From NCBI GenBank assembly GCA_003644295.1, contig QNBZ01000053.1, positions 1 to 7,607 on the forward strand: a stretch of 7,607 nt of DNA, given 5' to 3'. The first letter of the stretch is position 1. Each line of letters starts with the position of its first letter. Position numbers and translations under genes: made by a program. Shown piece after piece: positions 1-6,029 of the stretch. The stretch comes from Planctomycetota bacterium (GTDB taxonomy: Bacteria > Planctomycetota > Phycisphaerae > Sedimentisphaerales > Anaerobacaceae). Under the pieces are notes generated by a model. The model made no database searches. It was given only the letters and a program-made list of their open reading frames with translations, and was not told the origin of the DNA.

Positions 1-3
1 CCT

Positions 4-72
4 GTCATTCCCGCGAAAGCGGGAATCCATAGGTTTATATATGTACTGGATGCCTGCTTTCGCAGGTATGAC
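4..72. repeat. Paired dRS3-like hairpin repeat in inverted orientation
   Basis: Two 26-bp arms (4-29 and 47-72) are imperfect inverted copies separated by 17 bp. The left arm has a perfect 8-bp stem closed by GAAA (ATTCCCGC / GCGGGAAT). The right arm, read on the minus strand, has CCTGC-GAAA-GCAGG with flanking mismatches. Both begin GTCAT and end ATCCA on their own strand. The core matches the general pattern of the Neisseria dRS3 repeat (ATTCCC N8 GGGAAT), and similar repeats occur in many bacteria. A third copy lies at 3565-3590. The paired layout resembles a small non-autonomous REP/MITE-type element; no transposase is present in the window. Confidence 0.8.
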
Positions 73-111
73 ACAATAATTGATTGTCTGTCAAAAAGCG
101 CATTTACTTAG

Positions 112-298
112 TCCAATTGGTATGCTCCTCCATTGAAAAGTAAAGTCGTGGAGAATTATTGGCAATACAAACCAAAATCTCAAATTATGGCAAAGTACTA
201 CAAGCTCAACATACACCCCGATGGCGGATGGCGTTGAGAAATTACGCGACGCTGGACAGATAACCGGTGATATTGTAGAATGGGTGTGGTTCAAATAA
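112..298 (+). pseudogene. Possible small decayed ORF broken by a 7-bp tandem duplication
   Basis: Reading from 112, an open frame includes residues KSKVVENYWQYKPKSQIMAK and continues to NIHPDGGWR before a TGA at 235-237. At that point GATGGCG is perfectly duplicated in tandem (220-226 and 227-233). Removing one copy restores the frame into VEKLRDAGQITGDIVEWVWFK and a TAA at 296-298, giving about 59 codons. The composition is protein-like (Trp, Tyr, charged residues), but I do not recognise a family. No convincing start codon is visible upstream, so the 5' end may have been lost beside the hairpin repeat at 4-72. The restored tail is only about 20 codons, so chance is not excluded. Confidence 0.35.
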
Positions 299-314
299 GT
301 CCGAGTCGAGTGGA

Positions 315-482
315 GTGAGCTAAAGTCAAAAAGAATGAAGATGAATTTGCCCCTCCAGAGGCGGGCCTTTGGCGTGGCCGAACCTTCGGCATCGAACCCC
401 GACAGACAAAATCGGGACAGGCAAGGAATTTCGATTTTCGAATTTGTTATTGGTCATTCTTTTTTTTATAACTTTAGCTCAC
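315..482. repeat. MITE-like element with imperfect terminal inverted repeats
   Basis: The left end GTGAGCTAAAGTC...AAAAAGAATGA (315-338) is matched in reverse complement by TCATTCTTTTT...ACTTTAGCTCAC (454-482), with a few bases inserted in the right arm. The interior has no open frame. It has small hairpins at 377-390 (GCCGA / TCGGC) and 398-416 (CCCGA / TCGGG) and an AT-rich near-palindrome around 426-444 (TTTCGATTTTCGAA). This is the arrangement of a short non-autonomous element or a structured intergenic repeat. No target-site duplication was recognised, so mobility is inference. Confidence 0.5.
444..472 (+). promoter_or_regulatory. Candidate sigma70-type promoter for the kinase-phosphatase genes
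   Basis: TTGTTA (444-449, 4/6 to consensus) and TATAAC (467-472, 5/6) are separated by exactly 17 bp. Transcription would begin near 479, giving a leader of about 70 nt to the preferred kinase start at 551. The promoter lies inside the right end of the inverted-repeat element, so that element may have delivered it. Called from pattern only; the surrounding DNA is AT-rich, which raises the chance of a false match. Confidence 0.35.
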
Positions 483-504
483 TTTAGGCACTTTAGGCAC
501 TTTT
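471..504 (+). repeat. Short tandem repeat ACTTTAGGC / ACTTTAGCTC
   Basis: The sequence contains ACTTTAGCTC, ACTTTAGGC, ACTTTAGGC and a partial ACTTT in series. The first unit is also the end of the right arm of the 315-482 element. The array stops two bases before a GTG (506) that could be read as an upstream start for the kinase, which is one reason to doubt that start. Confidence 0.6.
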
Positions 505-550
505 TGTGGCTTTGCCACTGAGTTTCTATTTTGGGATTGTTGTTGGTAAT

Positions 551-1411
551 ATGGCTAAAGATATACTTGATGTCGGTGGTTTTACCATAATCAAACGCAT
601 CGGAACCGGCGCTCGCAGCACAATTTATTGGGCGACCGACGAGCAAGACAAAATCGATGTCGCTTTGAAACGAGCCATCTTCGAGAAACCCGAGGATTTA
701 AGAATCTTCGAGCAGATGGAGACCGAATACAAAGTGGCCAAGCGGATAGACCATCCATACATCCGCAAGTGCCATAAAATAAAGAAAAGACGCAGTATGT
801 TCAAAGTGAAAGAGATGCTGCTTTCTATGGAACTGTTCGATGGCCAATCGCTCGAAGATGGTCCCACCTTGAGTCTGGTCGATGTACTGCTCGTATTCAG
901 AATGGTTGCGAACGGACTTAATGCTATGCACAGAGAAGGATTTGTTCACTGCGACATAAAACCCAATAATATACTTATTAACAAGTCCGGCTCGATTAAA
1001 ATCATAGACCTCGGCCAAAGTTGCAAAATCGGAACGAGAAAGCAGCGTATTCAAGGCACGCCGGATTACATCGCACCTGAACAGGTTAAGCGCAAGCCGC
1101 TCGGCCCAAAAACTGATATATTCAATCTTGGCGCCACAATGTACTGGGCTCTTACCGGAAGTAACGTTCCGACACTGATACCCAAAAAGAACGAACTTGG
1201 CTTGACAATACCCAAAACGCTTCTAGCGCCGCACAAAATAAAAAAACAAATACCGCTTGGGGTCTCAAAACTTGTGATGGATTGCGTCAAAGACGACCCA
1301 GCACAGCGGCCACGTAATATGTTGGCAATCATATCGAGATTGGACCTGATAATACACAGTATGCTGGGCGACAAAATAAAAGCAAATAAAAATGCCTCAA
1401 ACAATAATTGA
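551..1411 (+). CDS. Soluble Ser/Thr protein kinase (Hanks type), catalytic domain only
   Basis: A 286-residue protein made almost wholly of a eukaryotic-like kinase domain. Visible motifs are a glycine loop IGTGARS (17-23, GxGxxS rather than GxGxxG), the ATP-anchoring lysine in VALK (K40), a probable helix-C glutamate E59, the catalytic loop HCDIKPNN (D135, K137, N140), a DLG metal-binding motif in place of DFG (153-155), the GTPDYIAPEQ segment (169-178) and D189 of DIFNLG. Cys replaces the usual Arg before the catalytic Asp, making it a non-RD kinase that may not need activation-loop phosphorylation. There is no transmembrane segment and no PASTA or other sensor domain, so it should act in the cytosol. 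An in-frame GTG at 506 would add 15 residues. I prefer ATG 551 because the domain begins about 10 residues later and the extension abuts a tandem repeat; neither start has a strong ribosome site. It overlaps the phosphatase gene by 20 bp. The substrate is unknown. Confidence 0.9.
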   Translation: MAKDILDVGGFTIIKRIGTGARSTIYWATDEQDKIDVALKRAIFEKPEDLRIFEQMETEYKVAKRIDHPYIRKCHKIKKRRSMFKVKEMLLSMELFDGQSLEDGPTLSLVDVLLVFRMVANGLNAMHREGFVHCDIKPNNILINKSGSIKIIDLGQSCKIGTRKQRIQGTPDYIAPEQVKRKPLGPKTDIFNLGATMYWALTGSNVPTLIPKKNELGLTIPKTLLAPHKIKKQIPLGVSKLVMDCVKDDPAQRPRNMLAIISRLDLIIHSMLGDKIKANKNASNNN

Positions 1412-2240
1412 CTTATTGAACAGGGCGGCTGAGGCCAACAGAGCGGACAGGTTTCGACGGGGCAATTTGATTTGCCTGCCCGCTGAAGGCAGCTTGGTTG
1501 TAACCGGTGACATTCACGGACATCGGCGAAATTTTGAAAGAGCGGTCGCCTACGCTGATTTAACTGCCAATCCCGACAGACACATCGTCCTGCAGGAAAT
1601 CATACACGGCGGCCCGGAAGATTCAAAGGGCGGTTGTTTATCCTACCGGCTATTGTTCGACGTTGCCCGTTACAAATTAACCTTTCCCGACCGCATCCAC
1701 ATCATTATGGGAAATCACGATACAGCTTTCATCAACGACAGTGAAGTGATGAAAGACGGCAAAGAAATGAACCGCTCAATGCGAGCAGCTATGAAACGTC
1801 AGTTCCAGCAGGATAGTGCTGAAGTCGAGTTGGCGCTGAAGCGATTTCTTCTTTCGCAGCCGTTAGCCGTCAGATGTGATAACAGAATATGGCTGTCGCA
1901 TTCACTGCCCGGCGATAGTTACTTCGACAAATTCGACCGGCAGATTCTGCAAAGAGAACTGAAGGAAAGCGATTATAAAAAACCCGGCTCTGTCTATCTT
2001 TTGACCTGGGGCAGAAATATGAGCCAGACGCTTCTCGACAAAATGGCAGAGCTCTTTGATGTCGATGTTTTTATTCTCGGCCATCAACCACAACAGCAGG
2101 GTTGGAGCAGGGCGGGCAAAAACCTTATAATTATCGCATCAGACCACAATCACGGCTGTCTGCTCTCGCTCGACCTGGCAAAATCTTACACAACCGAAAC
2201 GCTGATTGATTTGATAGTGCCTTTGGCCTCTATACCTTAA
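1392..2240 (+). CDS. PPP-superfamily metallophosphoesterase, probable partner of the kinase
   Basis: A 282-residue protein with the calcineurin-type metal site in order: GDIHGH (39-44; D40, H42), GNHD (107-110; N108, H109), LSHS (168-171; H170) and ILGHQ (228-232; H231). These match motifs of PPP phosphatases and related bacterial enzymes (ApaH/PrpE-like). The middle motif, normally GDxVDRG, is altered: the aligned stretch reads HGGPEDSKGG (72-81), where D77 may supply the metal ligand but the DRG arginine is missing. Substrate preference may therefore differ from classical phosphoprotein phosphatases. It has no signal peptide or membrane segment and is predicted cytosolic. Its ATG lies 20 bp inside the kinase gene in another frame, which suggests translational coupling and joint function, with kinase and phosphatase acting on a shared target or on each other. 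It could instead hydrolyse nucleotides; the sequence alone does not decide. Confidence 0.85.
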   Translation: MPQTIIDLLNRAAEANRADRFRRGNLICLPAEGSLVVTGDIHGHRRNFERAVAYADLTANPDRHIVLQEIIHGGPEDSKGGCLSYRLLFDVARYKLTFPDRIHIIMGNHDTAFINDSEVMKDGKEMNRSMRAAMKRQFQQDSAEVELALKRFLLSQPLAVRCDNRIWLSHSLPGDSYFDKFDRQILQRELKESDYKKPGSVYLLTWGRNMSQTLLDKMAELFDVDVFILGHQPQQQGWSRAGKNLIIIASDHNHGCLLSLDLAKSYTTETLIDLIVPLASIP

Positions 2241-2261
2241 ACGCCAATTTATAATTCGAAA

Positions 2262-2329
2262 AATAATCAATAATCAATAATCAATAATCAATAATCAATT
2301 ATCAATAATCAATTATCAATAATCAATTA
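2262..2329. repeat. Heptamer array (AATAATC / AATTATC), 9 units
   Basis: Nine uninterrupted 7-bp units run from 2262 to 2324 (five AATAATC, then alternating AATTATC and AATAATC), followed by a partial AATTA. Only GA separates the array from the ATG of the glycosyltransferase. The same heptamer family makes an 18-unit array at 7222-7347. On the minus strand adjoining units spell TTGATT, a -35-like hexamer. No spacers are present, so it is not a CRISPR array. Copy number in such arrays may vary by slippage. Confidence 0.9.
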
Positions 2330-2331
2330 GA

Positions 2332-3540
2332 ATGGATTGGTATTATTACATAGCTCTGACGGCGATTATTGCGCAGTTGATATTCCTATATCAGATGTGT
2401 CGTAACTATTACTATGTGCTGGCCAGGTACAAAAGAGAGCGTTCATCATATCGGCCAAGAACAGCCCTGCTCGTTCCGTGCAGTGGACGGGATTTGGATT
2501 TTCAAAAAAATATCACATCATTTTTTAAGCAGGATTATGAAAATTATCTGCTGTGCTTCATTGTGGCCGACAAAGCCGACCCCGCATACAGCGAATTATG
2601 CAGGTTGAAAGAACAGTTGAGCCAAAGCACAAAAGCAAATGACGTCCGGCTGTTCGTAGCAGGCGGTGCAAAACACTGTAGTCAGAAAATTCACAATCTG
2701 CTTTACTGCTATCAGAACATCGGCGAGGATATTGAGGTACTGGCATTTGCCGATTCGGACATAAGCGTTCGCAGCGATTGGCTGGCACAGCTTGTTTATC
2801 CGCTCAGAAAAATGAAATGCGGCGCCGCAAGCGGCTATCGCTGGTTTGTACCGGGAAAGAACAACCCGGCAAGTTTAGCACTGTCGGCGGTGAACGCCAA
2901 GATTGCCCAGTTACTTGGCGACACTCATTTCAATCAGGCCTGGGGCGGCTCTATGGCCATCCGCACCGAGACGTTTCGACGTTTGGGGCTTGACAAAATC
3001 TGGGCGAAATCCATCAGCGATGATTTATCGCTAAGCTGTGCTGTCAAAAAAGCCGGTATGAAAGTAGTTTTCGTCCCTGCCTGTCTGGTCGCTTCTTATG
3101 AATCTACAACTTGGCTAAAGCTGTTTGAGTTCGGCAGGCGGCAATTTTTAATCACGCGTGTGAACGCTCCCCGCACCTGGTGGTTCGGTTTGTGCAGTGG
3201 CTTATTTTCAATACTGGGTTTATGGGCAGCCGCAGCCATCGCTGTTTATGCTGCAATGACCGGACAGAAACATTTGGCTCTTTATGTCGCCGTGCCGGCC
3301 CTTTTTTTCATAAGCCAGCTCACACGGACGATACTTAGACAAAGAATGATTAGTAAGCTGCTCAAAGAGCATTGGCACAAAATGAAGGCCGCTTGTGCTG
3401 CTGATGTCATTTTCTTTTGGCTCTGGTCGTTACTGATGTTGTTCTTTATTATTTCTTCAGCTTTCGGCAGAACAATCCGCTGGCGTGGAATACGCTATAA
3501 GCTGCTCAGCCCAACCAAAACAATTGTGGTTAGTCGTTAG
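2332..3540 (+). CDS. Membrane glycosyltransferase, GT2/GT21 (ceramide glucosyltransferase / HpnI-like)
   Basis: A 402-residue protein with one N-terminal membrane helix (about 4-24), a cytosolic GT-A domain and about three C-terminal membrane helices (roughly 280-306, 313-332, 352-377). Catalytic features are the VAD strand (D80), the metal-binding FADSDI (D141, D143), an acceptor-site WGGSMAIRTETF segment, ISDDL (D230/D231, the probable catalytic base region) and RRQFLITR (269-276), which stands where the (Q/R)xxRW motif is expected but lacks its Trp. This layout fits processive-type or lipid glycosyltransferases such as ceramide glucosyltransferase and the hopanoid enzyme HpnI, acting at the inner face of the cytoplasmic membrane on a lipid acceptor with a nucleotide sugar. 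The donor and acceptor cannot be read from the sequence. The start codon follows a heptamer repeat array with no ribosome site, and the last codons and stop lie in another repeat. It converges with the minus-strand STN gene. Family call is firm, subfamily less so. Confidence 0.85.
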   Translation: MDWYYYIALTAIIAQLIFLYQMCRNYYYVLARYKRERSSYRPRTALLVPCSGRDLDFQKNITSFFKQDYENYLLCFIVADKADPAYSELCRLKEQLSQSTKANDVRLFVAGGAKHCSQKIHNLLYCYQNIGEDIEVLAFADSDISVRSDWLAQLVYPLRKMKCGAASGYRWFVPGKNNPASLALSAVNAKIAQLLGDTHFNQAWGGSMAIRTETFRRLGLDKIWAKSISDDLSLSCAVKKAGMKVVFVPACLVASYESTTWLKLFEFGRRQFLITRVNAPRTWWFGLCSGLFSILGLWAAAAIAVYAAMTGQKHLALYVAVPALFFISQLTRTILRQRMISKLLKEHWHKMKAACAADVIFFWLWSLLMLFFIISSAFGRTIRWRGIRYKLLSPTKTIVVSR

Positions 3541-3563
3541 TATTTGGTCGTTAGTATTTAGTA
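3530..3563. repeat. Short direct repeat spanning the glycosyltransferase stop codon
   Basis: GTCGTTAGTATTT occurs exactly twice (3533-3545 and 3547-3559) with a 14-bp period, flanked by further TTAGT-like fragments. The glycosyltransferase TAG stop (3538-3540) lies in the first copy, so its last two or three residues are repeat-derived. The repeat is followed at once by the hairpin repeat at 3565. Confidence 0.7.
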
Positions 3564-3564
3564 T

Positions 3565-3590
3565 GTCATTCCTGCGAAAGCAGGAATCCA
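3565..3590. repeat. Single dRS3-like hairpin repeat between convergent genes
   Basis: This 26-bp unit has a perfect 8-bp stem ATTCCTGC / GCAGGAAT closed by a GAAA tetraloop, with the same GTC and CCA ends as the arms at 4-29 and 47-72. It ends one base before the stop codon of the minus-strand STN gene and follows the glycosyltransferase stop by 24 bp. The hairpin could block read-through or stabilise 3' ends in both directions, but neither side has a T-tract, so a classical intrinsic terminator is not supported. Confidence 0.85.
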
Positions 3591-4877
3591 CTATTCCGAT
3601 TTTGTCGGTTTCTTCGCTGGCTTTGTAACCTCCCCCAAAATCTCTTTCATTTTCTCTTCCCGAAGCTTTTTTAATTCCCCCGTTAAATCACTTTCTCGCA
3701 GCATAAATTCAATATAGTACTTCCCGCCATCCATAGGAATACTTATCTTGCCCACATAACCATCACTACCTGCCCGCCCGCCGCCTTTGCTTGCTTTGGA
3801 AGTAGCCGGTTTTTTTGTACGTTTTGATGATTCGTACACTCTAATTTCATTATCACCAACATCTATGTCAATTTTTCCATTCACTGTACTTACTATATTC
3901 AGGATGGCTTGCCTGAGTTTTACATTTTGCATATCAACAGATATTCTCTCGCTCAACCACGATGGGTCGTTCTTGAATACAAGCAGTCTCATCCCTGTCC
4001 ACTTTGCAAGCCTTTGGATTATCGCATCTGCTTTTTCGTCTTTGAAGGAAATATCAACTACCTGACCAAGCTTCGCTTTTCGAAAATCCCCAACACTCAC
4101 AACTCGAATCTCAGGAATCTGCCTGGCAAAATCCATCCCGGAAATATACCATCTCGTATACCTAGGTTCATTTCTCTCAACCTGTACTTGACTTATTAAC
4201 TGAACAAGTGTAACTGGTGTTGGTAGGAGAAGTTCTGTATCTTCCGGCTCATTCTGTTCTGATTTATGCGCTTCCTCAACAACTGTTAACCTTACCTGCC
4301 TTCCTACCGTCTCATAGATTATTGGGTCTTTGCCAACAAGTTGACGCAATAAACCGTCCAACTGTCCCTGAATATGAATCGGTGAAATTAGAACCTCCTG
4401 ATTAAGCGCCTCATTCATAGTTTTTTGAACTTCATCGAGATAGTAAACTCTGATTTGGTTTGTATATATGTCTTTTAATAGCTCCAGTTGTTTCGCTGTT
4501 GGTCTGCCGAGGATATGTTCCAGTTCCGGCCGTGGATATATCGTAATTTCCTCATCGCCAACTGTATACCGCATAAAAAAGGCATTTAGCATTTCTGTCA
4601 TACTGTCAGTCAAAGGCCCATCCAGCGCTACCGAAAGCCGTGTCGCCTCACCATACGGCAGTTTCCACACCGCCTCATCTGATAAAACAAACTTTACCCC
4701 TGCTTTTTGCCCGATTTTTTCCAGCGCCTCAACGATAGTAACATCCCTTAATTGAATCTTTACATCCTTACTGAGTTTTTCCTGCAACTGTAATTTGTCG
4801 GCCTGTGCGAAACCGGCCGAAATGCAAACCAAAGCAACCATAGGAACAACCATTTTTCTAAAACTCTTTGCGCTCAT
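3591..4877 (-). CDS. Exported protein with two STN-like (secretin/TonB short N-terminal) domains
   Basis: The preferred 428-residue form starts at ATG 4877, because AAGGAG lies 6 nt upstream; an in-frame ATG at 4892 would put that ribosome site inside the coding region. Residues 1-26 form a signal peptide (FRK, then a hydrophobic core, with AQA before D27), so the protein should reach the periplasm. Two regions look like STN domains: about 36-114 (VKIQLRDVTIVEALEKIGQK... ending ITIYPR) and about 272-348 (VDISFKDEKADAIIQRLAKW... ending IRVYE). Between them is a unique segment with an acidic linker near 215-225. After 350 comes a Lys/Ser/Gly-rich linker, a short conserved-looking block (about GYVGKISIPMDGGKYYIEFM) and a Lys-rich tail. 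No beta-barrel, secretin pore or TonB box is visible. It sits 28 bp downstream of the anti-sigma gene, so it is probably in that operon. By analogy with FecA, whose STN domain contacts FecR, it may pass a signal to the anti-sigma factor; this is inference. Confidence 0.75.
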   Translation of the reverse strand: MSAKSFRKMVVPMVALVCISAGFAQADKLQLQEKLSKDVKIQLRDVTIVEALEKIGQKAGVKFVLSDEAVWKLPYGEATRLSVALDGPLTDSMTEMLNAFFMRYTVGDEEITIYPRPELEHILGRPTAKQLELLKDIYTNQIRVYYLDEVQKTMNEALNQEVLISPIHIQGQLDGLLRQLVGKDPIIYETVGRQVRLTVVEEAHKSEQNEPEDTELLLPTPVTLVQLISQVQVERNEPRYTRWYISGMDFARQIPEIRVVSVGDFRKAKLGQVVDISFKDEKADAIIQRLAKWTGMRLLVFKNDPSWLSERISVDMQNVKLRQAILNIVSTVNGKIDIDVGDNEIRVYESSKRTKKPATSKASKGGGRAGSDGYVGKISIPMDGGKYYIEFMLRESDLTGELKKLREEKMKEILGEVTKPAKKPTKSE

Positions 4878-4883
4878 TTTTTT

Positions 4884-4889
4884 CTCCTT
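4884..4889 (-). promoter_or_regulatory. Shine-Dalgarno site deciding the STN gene start
   Basis: On the minus strand AAGGAG is followed by six A and then ATG (4877-4875). This is the strongest ribosome site in the window and supports the internal Met over the upstream Met at 4892. Confidence 0.75.
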
Positions 4890-4905
4890 CATTTCAAAAG
4901 TTTAT

Positions 4906-5421
4906 TCAGAATAAATAAATCAAATCTGCATTATATCTGCTTACACCATTATCTGCCAGCACCGGCTCAGGCCTGCTGATTATTATCCACGCCGCTTCAT
5001 CACTACCTTTTCTCAAACCACCATTCAAATCAATTATCTCAACATCGCATCTGGCCACTTTTCTCTGGCTACTTCCAATATCAACCATCACCTGCGACTT
5101 ACCACTTGGGCGCTTAATCTCAATCGAAGCCGACCCTTTTTTATCAATAAACTTAACAACCGCAGAGATGCCCTTGTCCAACTGCACATCCGCCGGCTTT
5201 TCGGTCTTAACCGTTACTGTGATGAACACAACCGCCGCCGCAGCTATTCCCGCCGCTATCTTAAACACGGTTGGGTACTTTCGCACAGAAGTTTTGCTTT
5301 TCTGGGCCTGGTCCAGCCGACTCGATATCGCAGCGTTCAATTCGTTCCAGTCAACGCCGGTCAACTGCTCCTCGGCGTTTCGCTCGAAAAGCAAATCTAT
5401 TTTTTCTTTTCCTTCTTTCAT
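4906..5421 (-). CDS. Single-pass membrane anti-sigma-like protein
   Basis: A 171-residue protein starting at ATG 5421, which shares one base with the sigma factor stop (TAATG), a typical translational coupling site. An in-frame upstream Met at 5478 lies inside the sigma gene and is less likely. The layout is a charged cytosolic N-terminus (1-49, with DWNEL at 24-28), one membrane helix (about 50-72, TVFKIAAGIAAAAVVFITV) and an external domain of about 100 residues rich in beta-type sequence, with one Cys (C125). This is the topology of anti-sigma factors that hold an ECF sigma at the membrane. The zinc-binding HxxxCxxC of ZAS-type anti-sigma factors is absent, and I see no clear FecR domain, so the call rests mainly on topology and position between the sigma gene and the exported STN gene. 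Confidence 0.65.
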   Translation of the reverse strand: MKEGKEKIDLLFERNAEEQLTGVDWNELNAAISSRLDQAQKSKTSVRKYPTVFKIAAGIAAAAVVFITVTVKTEKPADVQLDKGISAVVKFIDKKGSASIEIKRPSGKSQVMVDIGSSQRKVARCDVEIIDLNGGLRKGSDEAAWIIISRPEPVLADNGVSRYNADLIYLF

Positions 5422-5984
5422 TATAGATGCTCTTTTAGCAATGCCTTCAACTTCTGCCTTGCGCGAAACACATGCCACCTGACTGCCTCAACCGAACAGC
5501 CCATAATTCGTGCAACCTGCCCCTGCGACAAATCCTTCAGCCCAAAAAGCGCTATCGCCTTGGCCTCTTTCTTGGACAGCTTCAGCATCGCCGTCGTAAT
5601 CGCTTCTTTCAACTCTTCAGTAACGCTTTTATCGACCGGCGAGACGGCCTTGTTGTCCTCGTAGCAGTCGGCGATTTTTATCCTCTCTGCTCTGCGTTTG
5701 GCCGCTCTGCGCTGACTTATCGCCGTGTTGGTAACAATCCGCAAAAGCCAAACCTCAAACCGCTTCGGCTCTTTTAATTTACCAATGCTCATATAAGCCT
5801 TGACGAAGCCGGCCTGAACAGCTTCAGCCGCTTCGTCGGCATTACCCAACATCTTGACAGCCACCTGCATCGTCCGCTGTTGGTACAATCGCACAAGCTC
5901 ATCAAACGATTTTCTATCACCTGCCTGGCCCGCCTTAACCAGTTTCTCAATATCACTGGCGTTTACTTTCTGACTGCCGTTCAC
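5421..5984 (-). CDS. ECF-type RNA polymerase sigma factor
   Basis: A 187-residue protein with the two domains of group IV sigma factors and no region 1 or 3. Region 2 spans about 26-95 (FDELVRLYQQRTMQVAVKML, then DEAAEAVQAGFVKAY and FEVWLLRIVTNTAISQRR); region 4 spans about 134-185, with a helix-turn-helix in LSQGQVARIMGCSVEAVRWH and the closing RARQKLKALL. A lysine/arginine-rich linker joins them. The start is GTG 5984, supported by AGGTGAGGAC on the minus strand 8 nt or so upstream. It should recruit RNA polymerase to -35/-10 elements of the AAC...CGTC kind. Its stop overlaps the anti-sigma start, so the downstream membrane protein is the expected inhibitor. A candidate self-regulated promoter lies just upstream. 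Confidence 0.93.
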   Translation of the reverse strand: MNGSQKVNASDIEKLVKAGQAGDRKSFDELVRLYQQRTMQVAVKMLGNADEAAEAVQAGFVKAYMSIGKLKEPKRFEVWLLRIVTNTAISQRRAAKRRAERIKIADCYEDNKAVSPVDKSVTEELKEAITTAMLKLSKKEAKAIALFGLKDLSQGQVARIMGCSVEAVRWHVFRARQKLKALLKEHL

Positions 5985-6005
5985 AAATATGTCCTCACCT
6001 CTATA

Positions 6006-6029
6006 GACGCACCAATTCTGCTGAACGTT
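6006..6029 (-). promoter_or_regulatory. Candidate ECF-type promoter for the sigma operon
   Basis: On the minus strand AAC (6029-6027) and CGTC (6009-6006, followed by TA) are separated by 17 bp, the spacing and core seen in many ECF promoters. They lie about 20 bp before the sigma GTG, which leaves room for the ribosome site AGGTGAGG. The usual G before AAC is missing (TAAC), so the match is partial. If real it would give autoregulation. Confidence 0.3.

Noticed and set aside
91..294. Minus-strand ORF of 67 codons
   Set aside because: It lies opposite the more protein-like plus-strand frame, has no ribosome site and no recognisable motif.
506..550. GTG 506 as the kinase start (adds 15 residues)
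   Set aside because: It abuts a tandem repeat, has no ribosome site, and the extra residues precede an already complete kinase domain; ATG 551 is preferred, though not proven.
2250..2255. TATAAT as a -10 box for the glycosyltransferase
   Set aside because: No acceptable -35 lies 16-18 bp upstream, and the region is AT-rich enough for chance matches.
2414..2993. Other-frame ORFs within the glycosyltransferase, and similar ones inside the STN, sigma and GGDEF genes
   Set aside because: They overlap genes with clear domain motifs, and their translations look like frame shadows (rich in Arg, Ser, Cys, Pro) without motifs.
5422..5478. Upstream Met at 5478 as the anti-sigma start
   Set aside because: It would lie well inside the sigma gene; the TAATG junction at 5423-5419 is a normal coupled start.
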